Source: Chimonanthus salicifolius
Lineage: Eukaryota; Streptophyta; Magnoliopsida; Laurales; Calycanthaceae
NCBI GenBank assembly: GCA_013350335.1
Contig: CM023540.1
Location: 33,935,925 to 33,999,924, forward strand
DNA length: 64,000 bases
Reading direction: 5' to 3'
The translations under genes and the position numbers were made by a program. Under the pieces are notes generated by a model that saw only the letters and a list, made by a program, of their open reading frames with translations, did not search any database and was not told the DNA's origin. Below, piece after piece: positions 11,118 through 23,354 of the stretch (position 1 is its first letter; every line of letters starts with the position of its first letter).

Positions 11118-14100
11118 ATGTTGGATTTGCAGAAAAGGAGGGTTCGGCTCGTGCTCTTTGTCGCTGGTATCAATGCTCTCAGCATCACTGGTACATTCCT
11201 GTTATCTTGTCTCCGGATTCTATTTCATGGGTTTGTTCCTGCTTTCGATTTTGTTTATTTTATTTTTCAAATGAGTACTGCTCTTGATTGGTTGCCTACT
11301 GATTGATCGATGAGCTAGCGCGACATGCATATTGGGGAAATACGATAATTGAAAGAAGCTCCCCTCCCGAAGAGAGGTCTTGAGTTCGATTCACGCTCAA
11401 CACCCCTCTGGGCCACTCCCCGCTTACTTGGTGTGTGTGGGATTGGGAGGCTTGGACATGCCGAGGGCCAGTCGGGCTAAAATGTTCCCTGTTCAAATAA
11501 AGGTGAGATTCTTAGACACCTTGGTCATAAAAAAAAAAAAAAAAAACGATAATTGGAGGTGACTTCATGAGACGTCCAAGCAATAAAAAGTGAGGGGAAT
11601 AATTATATGCAGTAGATAAGACCGTTGTATCGTCAGGCCCTCGGTTGCAAATTTGGGCCGAAAATTAGTCCTTGTTGGACCGGGATCTTAATATCGGTAA
11701 TATTTGTATTTTTTTTTATGGAAAATTTGTATGCCTGGATCTTACAATTTTTGGTCGAATTTTCTTAGAGTTTTGGTAAATTTCTGTTAATTTTGCCACT
11801 ATGACTGGCATGATTCATTTACAAATTTTGGCCAATATAGCCAGTATAGTTTAAAAATTGGCTGAATATTTTTGGCCCGGACTGCAAAATTGATTGTCTA
11901 AAATTTATAACCGAAATCAGGCTTTATATCTCCATGACCCATTTTAAAAGGAGAAATTATTGGGTCCTTTCACAATATAGTCAAGCCTTGCATCTTCACC
12001 ATCCATTTGTGAATTTGAAAATTTAAAATGGATACTAGAGATGCAGGACCTGTTTCTACTATCATTAAGGCTTTTGCACCTAATCATTTCTCTTTTAAAA
12101 CAATATTCTAAATTTCAAATTTCTTCAAATGGATGGTGGAGACTGTGAATCATCCATTTTGCATTTGGGTTTGATTCGAGAATGATAATATGCACTTTGG
12201 GAAGAAAGAACACTGCATTGTGACTTAAGAGTGGGTGTAACAAATCAGAAATCAGATGGACCAAGACACGTTATGCAATGGTTGTAAAATTGTTGTAACA
12301 GTTTTGATTTTGGATGTTTATATCAAATGCTGGTTGGCAAATAAGAGGATGTGTTTGCCCAAAAATAAGGTGATGGAACGTTGAATATAGAAATGCAAAA
12401 AGTTTTAAAGATAAATCTATAAGAGATGGGGATTGGAACAATGGCATGAATCTAATCACCATTGGATTATTTGTCCAAATAAAAAGTGGTACTAACCAAG
12501 ATTCCAAATATGTTCTTGGGAGAGTCGTCTAAAGGAAACAATAGAAGAATGGCCTGCCTGTCATCCTTATCCTCTCCATTTATCTTGGGATAGATCTTCT
12601 TGCCTTTTCTAGGCGGTATGCGTCTCAATCCATGTCTGATCCTTTTGCCAACCTCTTTCATAGATGTGTTTTTCTCATGCTTATCAACAAGAATGGGATT
12701 AGGGATCATTGTGGAGTTTTGCGCTCTTCGTTTGCCGGCCCGCTTCCTGGCTGCTCTGACATCGAAGTGGAGTTACATGCTCTTTGGTGGGGTGTGTAGG
12801 AGATGGATGAGTTGGGTGCTCTGGAAGGTATTATCAAAGGCGACTATAAGGTGGTCCTGATCAGGGGGGTTTCGGGTTCAATTTGTCCGCAGAAGTTCAT
12901 GGACAAAATGGAGAGGATTCGACACTCCATCTCAGAGTGTGCTTTCTCGGTTGTGTGGGTTCCTAGAGAGGCAAACTCAACAACTGATGAGATGTCTAGG
13001 CTTGGCATCAGTAGCACATCAGATTTTGTAACTAGAATTTTGTAATGCTTATATGGGTGAGAGGGTGGCAGGCTTCTAGCTCAGTTTTGTGGTCTCTTGG
13101 TTTCTTTGTAAAGGTTTTTTTTTTTTTGTGAATAAAAAAGTTTCTTCCAGTTTTGTTAGGATACTTGTGGTGTTTCCCACTCATGTATTTGGGAAAGTTA
13201 TGGAGTGGAAGTTAATTAGGTTTTTGGGTCATTCTACTGAAAGGGAGGTGTCATTGGGTCTTGAGAGTTGGGTAATACAACATCCTCAATATTCATAAAT
13301 TTGTTATATCACTGCTATGATGGGACCCGTCATGGATGGGGTTCCTCAAAAATCTCCTTGATTCATAAGAGTCTAAAGTCCAAACCTTCAACTTTTGGAG
13401 CTGTGTACCATACAAAGATGTTTAAGAAAGGAATGCACCAACGGTCTAGCAAATAAGGCAAAGAGAGCGGAGGTATGCTATTGCAAGTAAGACTGGTAGC
13501 ATGACTTTCTATGTCATGACCGGTGTTTAGAAATGCAAAGGAGGTCTTGATGACATTTTAGGTAACTTTATGAAACTGGTGTTCTTTTCTCCATCGATTC
13601 ATATGATTTGTTAGGTTGGCAAAACCTAGATTGAGTCACCTCTTTACATGGAACTTGACTGAGTGGTTTATGTGTTATTTCTTAAACGTAAATGGGTTAA
13701 TCTCAGCATTAATTTTTTGGACAACATGAAAATGGAAATGCCAGTCCATCTGACCCAAAAAAAAAAAAAAAAACAACAAAGGAAACAAGAAAACCTTGAC
13801 CATTTTTTACTTCCCCTTTCACTAAGCTTTTGATTTTGGTCTAGGCATTTGTTGGTCGGTGATCTAATTTGTATAATGAAGATGTCCTTACGAATTATGT
13901 CTCTTTTTTCTCTTTCTTTCTTTCTTCTTCTTTTAATATACCTCTCTCTCTCTCTCAACTTGAAAATCCAACACTTATGCTCTGAGGTTCTCGTCTCACT
14001 TGAAGCTTTGATTCGGTGCTTTGTCAAAGCAGAGGAAACAGCAAGTTTAAAATCCAGTGTGTTTGAAGGGGTTCAAACTTCACATTAATCATCACGTCAT

Positions 14101-14329
14101 TTTATGATCGTTATGAATTTGAGATAGATTTCATATTTTAACATGTGTAGATTTGTCAATTTTGATTACTGGAGATGATATAGAAGAGTGTGAAAAGGTC
14201 AATTCTTTTTCATTTTTTTCCAATTGTTATATATTTTAAAATGCTTTTATTGACCTCTTGATTTTTTTGACCTGGCCAAGTCTTGCCTGTCTTTGAGCGA
14301 TTCAACCTGACATGGTTTTATGGCTAAGT

Positions 14330-14370
<41 letters not shown>

Positions 14371-15702
14371 CTTCTTCTTCTTCTTTTAGATGTCTTGTAC
14401 TTGTGTAATTTGAGTGTCTCGCCCATTGGTATTGGGGCATTCTATCAACCCCCAGGAGTATGGAAGCATGTGCATTGTGATTGGTGTCTGGAACTAGGAA
14501 CCAGTGATTCCTCATGAATGTCCTAAAAAAGACACGAAATAAAATTGCTGATCCCAATTTGATTTGATATTCTCGTAGGAAACTTCTTTGTCTGAGAATA
14601 GCTTTCTAGTGTCACTTCACCAATGGCTTTGTTTCTTCTTTTGGGGTTTTGGTGGGCGGTGATTGATGGTGAGAGAAGATACATTTCAGTTGGTCTTCAC
14701 TGAAACCTTCACATTTCAGGGATCATTCCATATATTTGTATTTATGCTTCCATGATTTCATCATTCTTCGCCCTCAAATTTAGTCTATCAATTTCTATTG
14801 GATTATGCTGTGGTTTGAGTAATTTGTTGGTTTGGTCATGTACTTCCCACGAGGAACTGATGTTCATTTCAAAAGTTTGTTGGTATGATTTACCCCTTTA
14901 TTGTCTTCTTTTCACATTCTCATGCAAGTTTGAAGCTTTATATACTATTTAGTGTGTTTTCAATATTGTTACTCTTGCCAATTATGCCTGTGAAATGAGA
15001 CTTGTATTTCATGTTTAAGGCATGGTCTAACTTATTCTTTGTACAGCTGAAAAATGCAGGCAGCTGGTTGGAGAGGCAGCTTCATCTCAAAGCGGCAAGT
15101 TTACATTATTGAACTGCTTCGATATGGGCTCTGGAAGTCTAGCATGCATGGTCAAAGAGGGCGTCAAACTCTATTTCTATAACATCAGAGCTGCTCATGT
15201 TGAGGGAGCAAGACATAAAGCCATTGAGATTGCCCTGACTGAGGCATTGTCAGAGGGGCTTAGTCCCAGTGTTGCAGCTAAGCAGGCACAGAAAGCTGGA
15301 CAAAAAGCTGCTAAATTAGCAACTCGAAAAGCCAAACGCATCATCGGTCCCATTATCTCTTCAGGATGGGACTTTTTTGAAGCTATATACTATGGGGGTA
15401 CTCTAACAGAAGGATTTCTTAGAGGCACTGGGACCTTGTTTGGTGCCTATGCAGGAGGTTTCCAAGGAGAACAAAGGTTTGGGAGGTTTGGTTATCTCGT
15501 TGGAAGCCATTTGGGCAGTTGGGTTGGTGGAAGAATAGGATTGATGGTTTATGATGTCATCAATGGAGTGCATTACTTGCTTCAGTTTGTCCAAACAGTA
15601 GAGAATGCAGTTTCAGAGGAAACCACATATGAAAGCACTGGTTATGAAAATGCATATGAAACCTCAGAAACTTCTGAGGATTCATACGAGGTAGCCTATT
15701 GA
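11118..15702 (+). CDS. Conserved plant membrane-type protein of unknown function, 2 exons, 242 aa
   Basis: Exon 1 is 11118-11190 and exon 2 is 15047-15702. The GT at 11191 and the AG at 15045-15046 join a split Ala codon, giving one 242-codon frame that begins MLDLQKRRVRLVLFVAG. A hydrophobic stretch at residues 10-24 could be a signal anchor. An Ala/Lys-rich helix follows at about 85-122. A Gly-rich, moderately hydrophobic segment lies at about 140-200 (GTGTLFGAYAGGF, GSHLGSWVGGRIGL). The tail after residue 205 is acidic and rich in Tyr, Glu and Ser. I recall closely similar uncharacterised proteins across land plants, so the family looks conserved, but I know of no established function. The intron is very large (3,856 bp) and carries a SINE, a MITE-like hairpin and a LINE relic. 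The start is the first ATG of the only frame that splices into exon 2. Structure is well supported; function is open. Confidence 0.85.
11352..11545 (+). mobile_element. SINE (family A) inside intron 1, with target-site duplication
   Basis: A tRNA-like head with a B-box-like GAGTTCGATTC is followed by a body ending GACACCTTGGTCAT and a run of A. The direct repeat ACGATAATTG flanks it on both sides (11342-11351 and 11546-11555), as expected for target-primed insertion. The same 3' end occurs in reverse at 39569-39789. The element is intronic and in the sense direction of the host gene. Confidence 0.8.
11940..12170. repeat. MITE-like imperfect hairpin in intron 1
   Basis: The segment around 12000-12030 (CACCATCCATTTGTGAA, then an AAATTT-rich stretch) recurs as its approximate reverse complement around 12110-12140 (CTTCAAATGGATGGTG). 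Superfamily and exact ends are not resolved. Confidence 0.4.
12670..13140 (+). pseudogene. LINE relic: RNase H-like domain, in intron 1
   Basis: Reading in one frame from about 12679 gives the end of a LINE-type RNase H domain: NKNGIRDHCGVLRSS, then DIEVELHALWWGV, a TAG stop at about 12799, then an open stretch ending VVWVPREANSTTDEMSRLG. The order GVLR / E.ELxALWxG / VPREAN..ADExxRxG matches the RVT_3-type RNase H found at the C-terminus of plant L1-like LINEs and of related nuclear genes. The internal stop and missing reverse transcriptase show a dead 5'-truncated copy. A T-rich and A-rich tail follows to about 13140. Confidence 0.7.
14333..14364. repeat. (TC)n microsatellite followed by (TTC)n, intron 1
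   Basis: An almost pure TC run is followed closely by TTC repeats at about 14370-14387. It is a simple-sequence repeat inside the intron. Confidence 0.95.
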
Positions 15703-17969
15703 GATACTGAATGATTGCATTACTTGAGCAGCATTTTCAGTTTCAATTCACTCTTCTGATAATTAAAGTTGTGCAGTTTTGCACTGTCATTTGTATATAG
15801 ATTGTGTACAATGCTCATTAAGTTTGATCAAGCCATTAAGGCCATTGACTCTGTATGCTACTAGTCTATTTAGATTTTGGACTTGCATTTTGCAGTCAAG
15901 GTTAGCATTTTCTAGGGGTCCTTTTTACAAAGAGTATTATGGGTTCTAAAATGAGAAGAAATTGCTTTTCTATAATTGTAGGCATAGCTAGTGGCTTTTG
16001 CATGTAATATTATCTTCTTCTTTTAAACTAAATGATTCCCGTGTAATATTATATTTTTTGTTCAATGTTGTTATTTTCTTCTATGGTAGCTCATTTAGCG
16101 TTCTTGCTTTGACAGTGCATAGTTTGTAAACTCTTGTCAACTGGAAACTCCTTGGGCACTCTACAGGATGAATGGGAGGTCATGAAAACCAGATCTATTC
16201 TGGTTTCTAGTTTCTCCACACCATTGTTTTAAAAATCAGCTGAGTCGAATCAGACTCGATCCCTCTTGGTACAGCCAGGTCTTATACAACTCGGGCCGAT
16301 TCCTATTATTTTCCCCAATTTCAGGTATGACCTGGCCGATACGTCGCAGACTCAGTAGAGACCGAGTGATATTTAAGACCTTGCTTCATGCTCGTTATTG
16401 TTCATATCCAAATTTCTGTGAAGCCAGGCATGGTTCGAATTGATCAGTTTAGAACTTCAGACTTGTTCACCTGGCATTTGCTTCTAGTCATTTATAAACC
16501 TGAGTGCAGTGGTTACTGGGACATACAATTTTGTATGTGACTCTGCTTGTTCCTAAAGTACAATCATAGAAATTTTCCAAATTGTGGGATCATAGCTATC
16601 TAATCCTTGGCATTTGTTTTTCCTGCTGGATACAGATAGTATTATTGCCTTTAATTTTTTTTATTTGATTGGTACTCTGTATTTCTTAACTGGCTATTTT
16701 TTTGATGCCAACTGGAGATTTGGAAATCTGTGAATTCTCCTATCCTGGAAGATTTTTGATGCATGGCCCATTAATGGTGAAGTCCATTTTATTTATTTAC
16801 TCATTAATTTGTCTAATTGACTTGTTTGGATTTCGAGTTGGAATATCAAAAGTAGTAAATTGTTCTTCTTTTCAACGAATAATTAAAAAAAGCTATATTA
16901 TATAATAACCAATAGAAACCCTCCTGTAAATCTTACAGTTGAACAGGTGAACACCATCACTATTTTTGCATTCGTCTCTTCCATCCACATTGACCAAACT
17001 TGGATCTAATTATTAGCTTTGATGACTTGGTGACATGGAGTCATGGACCATCCATACTTAGCCATTTATGGTATATGACCTGGTCAAGTCAATTGTTGGC
17101 CATATACCAATTTTTCATCATATAATACGATCGGACCATATTTTTTTTAAGGATCTATCGTAGTCATTGATTGTTTTGTAAAATACCATCCTAAAAAAAA
17201 TTATTCAGTTAAAGTCATATTAGGTGAGTTGACACACATTGTTCAATGTCTTGATTTTCGTAAAACTGAAGAGTTGAGTTTTTAATTTTCATCCAGAAGC
17301 TAAATTACCAACTTAAATTTATAAAAACCACTGATATGCAAATCTTGTAAAATATCATATTTTTTATTTAGACTGAACTTTTAATCTATGAATAATTATT
17401 ATGATAATTTTATGAGATAGGCTATGAAAAAATCAACAGTTACTGGCAATCAAAATTACATTATCTAAAATCAAGAGACATCAAAATGATGATATGAAAT
17501 TTCAATTTTACTCACCTGATAAATAATCCCTTTTTGAGAGGTATTTTAAAAATAATCTCTTAAATGAGATAACTTGAATGGTCTCAAAGATCATTAAAGC
17601 TCAAAATGAAAGATTAAATGAGTGTAAGGTTCAAAGTTTACATATTTATCATCTTTGTTATTATTTGCGTGTGTTATAAAAATGTGTGGCCCATTGAAGG
17701 AGTCTAGCTCTTCAGATGATTTATTTATTCTTAATTTAATTTAAATTTTTTATTTAAAACCTTTGATTGGTACGCGAACTTCGAACGATAATATCTATGG
17801 GTCCTTGGCTCTCACCATCAGATTCTCTCATTTCTTCGCTCAACCAATCCAAACGAAAGAAACGATGGAAAAGTAGGAGAATTTTTTTCCCAAATTGCAA
17901 AAAAAAGGACTACTTGATATTGAACTGTAGAAAGTAAAGATCCCAAGCCCTGCGGGAGCATTCACTACG
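15703..17969. other. Intergenic region between the 242-aa protein gene and CGEP
   Basis: The first few hundred bases are probably the 3' UTR (TGTATATAG-type AT-rich signals near 15790). A decayed MITE-like segment with CTCGGGCCGATTC-type motifs lies at about 16225-16390. From 16700 to 17760 the sequence is AT-rich and I see no coding frame or RNA gene. The last 200 bases are presumed CGEP promoter without a clear TATA box. Confidence 0.4.
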
Positions 17970-20900
17970 ATGCTCCTTCACAAAGTCTACCATCGACTCT
18001 TTCTCCTCCCTTTTCCATCTCCAACCCTCACTCTTTCTTCAATCCATGCCTCTCGGTTTTCACGAATTCCTCTGAAAAAAGTAACAAAACCCATGAAGAC
18101 CAACGCTACCAGTTCTAGATTCCTCACACTCGTCCCTGTTTCTTCTTCTGCTTCTGCTGCTGCTGTTGAAAATGGTGGAGGAGATTCAAATGGTTCTTTC
18201 TATTCTTCATCTGCAGTCGAAGGTAGAGATGACCCATGCCTTGTTTTTGTGATTTTTGTGAACTTCGTTTGTGTTTTCTATGTAAAAATGAACCGAACAG
18301 AACAGTCCGTTTGATCTGGTTGAACCTGAATTAAGTATCTGAGCCGTTCTGGTTTCTCAGATGGCTTGGTTTGTCAATAAGTATTACAAATTGTTTATTT
18401 TATTTTTCTTTTCTTCTTTTTCACTGAAAACCTCATTTTCCAATTGTTGTTATTATAGTATCTTGGTTGCAATGTAATTTCCATTTTTTATGTTTGGAAA
18501 TTAACTATTCAATTTAAAAAATTAATATGGAGAAATTATTTTTGTCAACTGGATCACTAACTTTTAATAGGGCTTACATTTATATCATTTTTCCATGGAT
18601 TGGATTTGTACTCATTATCAACTCATGGATTGGATTTGTACCAATTTGAACTTATTTTGAGATATACTCACTAATGGATTAAGCTTAATTCACATGGACG
18701 GTTAGAACTTTTTATCCTTTAAAATCATACTTAAGAATGATTTTTTCAATTTGAATTTTATCACACTTCCTGTCCAAGGGAAGAATATCTATCAAACGAA
18801 CTCATTTCACCAGACAGTTTCTCTTACATGATGTTGCCCCATTTGTTGTTTCTAGGATATGTATGAGCTTTCTTTTTGTTTTCTCCATGTGCTATGTTGC
18901 TTGTGTTTGAATACTTATTTCCTGTTCTGGACATTTACTGACTTGAATTTGTGTCTTCTCCATAGACAAGGTTCTCAGCTTGCTTGGGTATTTTGAAGAA
19001 GATTCTAATTTTCTTTGGCTCAAATAGGTTCTTCCTTGTTTGTTTCTTCTGTTGGTATGCTTATGGATTGTGTGCTAATCATGCATTATGCGATTGAGTT
19101 GAATTTGCCTCTTATTTCATAAATTACTCTGCAAAATATTGAACCAAAGAAACAAATATGGTCAACATCAAAATTGGCAAATATCCACTTCAAGCATGCT
19201 TGACATGTTCACTCTCCATTCAAATTCAAGAGAGATTTTGCAATATCCATCTATCAAATGTTAACTTTTTGCTTAGTTATAGGTATTGTTGGATGTAAGT
19301 GCATGATATGGATGGTTCTATCTTCTTTTGCATATCAAATCTCAGGGCTTGTCCAGTTTCTGTTAAAGTTCTTGCCAGCATTGTAAATGTGCGATGTGTC
19401 ACTGTTGGTGCAATCTCTGGAACAGAACCAATGAAGGTCTGATTTGGATATAAATAGTAGGACAGCTGCAAGGTGCAGTAATTGTAAGGAAGCTAGTTGA
19501 GTGTTGTATCATAGGAAAGTGCCACATCACTCAAAGGGGTGTTACCTTAAGATGGAGTTAGACTTCTAATGAGACAATGATGGATGCGTTTGTTGATGTA
19601 TGTATGGAGCACAATAAAAGACAGAAGTAGAAATGGTTGCACTAGAGGAATGTAAAGGTTCCCCAATAAAAGAAAAGATGAGGAAGGTCATTTAAGATGG
19701 TTTTAGCACATATATAGAAGAACAAAAAAAAAACATATATAGAAGAAACAAGGATGAAGGAAGTATGAAGGACCAAAGTCCAAAGAGTTGCCAGTGGTAG
19801 GTAGAATAGGGGCACCGTTAATAACTTGGATTGATGTGATGAGAGAAGGATATGGTAGATTGTGGAGTGACTAAGAATATGATTTTTAATTAGGTTGAGT
19901 GGATGGCTTCAATAATGATCATGATGGTATTTATCATTGATAATTTTGACATCCTTTGTATTATCTTTTGCATTATACTTTCTCATATTGATAGTGGGCA
20001 TCTGGCAATTCAAGCGTCTCAACATCACTTGAAATGTTTCCAGTAATTTTGTTTTCTAGTCCAAAAAATATAAAATGTGGGATACTTTTTCCTTAGGTTT
20101 GCTATTTTTTTTTTTCATTCTTTTCAGTAACATCTTTTAATATGCTGTAGAAAATTCTTCATTGGAAGGGGGATACCGTCTTCCTCCTCCAGAAATCAAA
20201 GATATTGTTGATGCGCCACCCCTTCCTGCCCTGTCATTCTCACCTCAAAGGGATAAAATCCTATTCCTCAAGCGCAGAGCTTTGCCTCCACTAACAGAGC
20301 TTGCAAAACCAGAAGAAAAGCTTGCTGGCATACGTATTGATGGAAATTGTAACACTAGGAGTCGCATGTGAGTATTAGTGACATTCTAGTACTCTTGGTT
20401 TGATTTGCATTTTTTTTTTTTTTGGAAATGATGGAATTGGTTTTATTTGCATTCTTGTACTTAACACATACTTGAACTCTGGAAAAGCTCTTTCTTCATG
20501 CAAGTATAATGGTACATCTATCTTTGTCAGTTGATGTATTGTTTTGTCTTAGGTCCTTCTACACTGGCATTGGAATCCATTCATTGATGAATGATGGTAC
20601 ATTAGGGGCAGAGAAAGAGGTGCATGGCTTCCCTGATGGTTCGAAGATTAATTTTGTTAGCTGGTAATCTTCCAAAATCCACTTGCTCCTGATACTCTCG
20701 AGTATATTCTCTTTTAGAACTTTCTAAAAGCAGAATGTCATTCTACTTTAAAAAGTTATAGAAGAAAAGTTTGCTTATCGTACGTTCTCTCTGTGTGTGT
20801 AGGTGTGGAATCTCATATATTTGCTTTATTTTTATTGATCAAAATAATCATGTACATGACTCTTTCCCCCCATCTTAGTGCCTAGTGCAACTTTTTGCTA

Positions 20901-23290
20901 TACAAGTACAAATTTATTGAAATATCATATTGTTTTCTCTATTTCTAGAAGTTTATATTTATATATTGCGGATGACCAACTTTTGGCATGTTGCTTGCTG
21001 AACAATTTGGTTCTCTCCAATGCTTATTGTTATCCTTTTTGTGTCTCTCCCAAAGGTCAAGGGATGGTCGACACTTATCATTCAGCATTCGAGTTGATCA
21101 GGTAACTGGATGGAGCTTCAAGTTAGAACTTGCATTTGAACTTATTATTTAAATTCTTTGAGTTTTTTATGCGTGGAAGTATCTTATCACCAGGACGACA
21201 ATAATGATAGCAAGCTGAGAATGTGGGTTGCTGATGTAGAGACAGGAAAAGCTAGACCATTGTTTCAATCACCCGATATCTATCTAAATGCAATTTTTGA
21301 CAAGTAGGTGTTGACCTTGCCTTTTTTTTTTAAATTGAATTTTAAAAAATGGTTTCATTGATTTTTATTGAAAACTAATAACATGTATGAAGTTTATTTA
21401 TTATTCAGTAAAGCAATTTTCATTCTCCCATTTGATTGACCCTGCAAGCCTCACATTTGGGCCAAATATTTGAGTGATCCAAGCTGTTAACCTCTTAATG
21501 CATGGAGTTGTGTCCAAGGTTATACTGGATTGCATATTTTTAGCCATCCGATTTTGCCTTTATTAAATGTGGACTGTTGGGTGTTTATCCTTATATAAGC
21601 CAGTCCCAAAGGCTACAAGCATCAAATAAAGACATTGGGGCGTAGTCCACCCCATGAGAGACCCGAGAAATTAATTTTGATTGTTAAAAGGTGGGCTCTA
21701 CCTGTACTATTTTGGTTAAGTAAAAGTAGTTTCTCTTGTATCATCATGCACTACCCCTTTCTATCTCTCTTGTGCACCCTAATGCCTTTTCCTGAATGGT
21801 TTGCAGTTTTGTTTGGGTGAGCGACTCCACATTATTGGTTTGCACAATTCCACTTTCTCGAGGAGCCCCTCCAAAGAAGCCATTGGTTCCATCTGGCCCC
21901 AAAATTCAATCTAATGAGCAGAAAAATGTTGTTCAAGTTAGAACATTCCAGGATTTGCTTAAGGATGAATATGATGAGGATTTATTTGACTATTATGCCA
22001 CCTCACAACTGACTCTGGCTTCTCTGGATGGGAATGTGAAAGAGATTGGACCTCCAGCTGTATATACTTCAATGGATCCATCACCAGATCAGAAATATCT
22101 TATAATTAGTTCTATCCATCGGCCATATTCATTTATTGTGCCATGTGGAAGATTTCCCAAGAAAGTTGATGTATGGAGAACTGATGGGGCGTTTGTTAGA
22201 GAACTTTGTGACTTGCCACTTGCAGAGGACATCCCGATAGCTTTCAACAGTGTGCGCAAGGGAATGCGTTCAATCAATTGGAGAGCAGATAAGCCTTCAA
22301 CTCTTTACTGGTATTATTTATATCCCAGAATAAGTCCTTAGAAGTGTCTTTCTGTATTTTGCTGCACTCAGACCATGATTTTTTTGAGCCTTTTCGTGAC
22401 CAATAGCTCCTCTATGCATTTGAGGTGGTACAGAAATTGAAAAAAAAAGGAGGCCAGAATTCATCATTCTTATCACTGATTTAAAAAAGAGCAACCTCTT
22501 CTTACTAACAGTACTAAAAAGAGTAACCTTTTCTTCTTACTCTGTAAATTGATCATATGATCAAAACAGAGCTCTCTCTCTGAAAGAGAAGCATGGGCCA
22601 TATGTGGTTTCATGCCCTAGCTGGAACACAATGGAATGGATGGTTATCCTTTTTGCAGAATTATTCAAACCACTTGGGATTTGGTCTAAAGCCAAATACA
22701 TCTACTCAATCTTTCTACTGGTGCTTTAGCATGTGATTACTAGAGTAAACGTTCTAGCATTACATAGTTTGCATCTATAATGACATGCATACTGTATAGT
22801 TTTTCAATTCCTTATTCAGTCATGCAAGTTAGCAGTCTTTTTTTGGCTATTTTTTCCTTCTAATTCTGTAAAATTGACCAGGGTGGAGACGCAAGATGAA
22901 GGTGATGCAAAGGTAGAAGTGTCTCCACGTGATATAGTATATACACAGTCTGCTGAACCTCTAGATAGTGCCCAGCCAGAAGTTTTGCATAAACTTGATC
23001 TTCGATATGGGTACGTACATGAGCTGTTCATTACATTTTTTTCATCTCCTTATAAAAGGCTATATCTTCCATGTATGATGATAATGCTGCAAGAAAGTTA
23101 AACTAAATGACTCCTTTTTTAGCTGGCTTGAGAGTCATGCTTGTTGATTTTTCCTCACACTGACACAGCTATTAAGAACCCTTTTGTTTTCTTTGGCTGG
23201 GTGGGTCCTCTCCTTGAGTAGATTCTTTGCTTGTATTCTTTTTTTCCTAAATCACAGAATTTGTGATCTTTAGAAAAACACACACACACA

Positions 23291-23354
<64 letters not shown>

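Noticed and set aside
13668..14027. 119-codon minus-strand frame rich in Arg, Lys and Glu
   Set aside because: It arises from CT-rich and poly-A tracts within the intron of the 242-aa gene.
23155..23349. Minus-strand Cys-Val repeat protein
   Set aside because: It is a translation of the (CA)n microsatellite in a CGEP intron.
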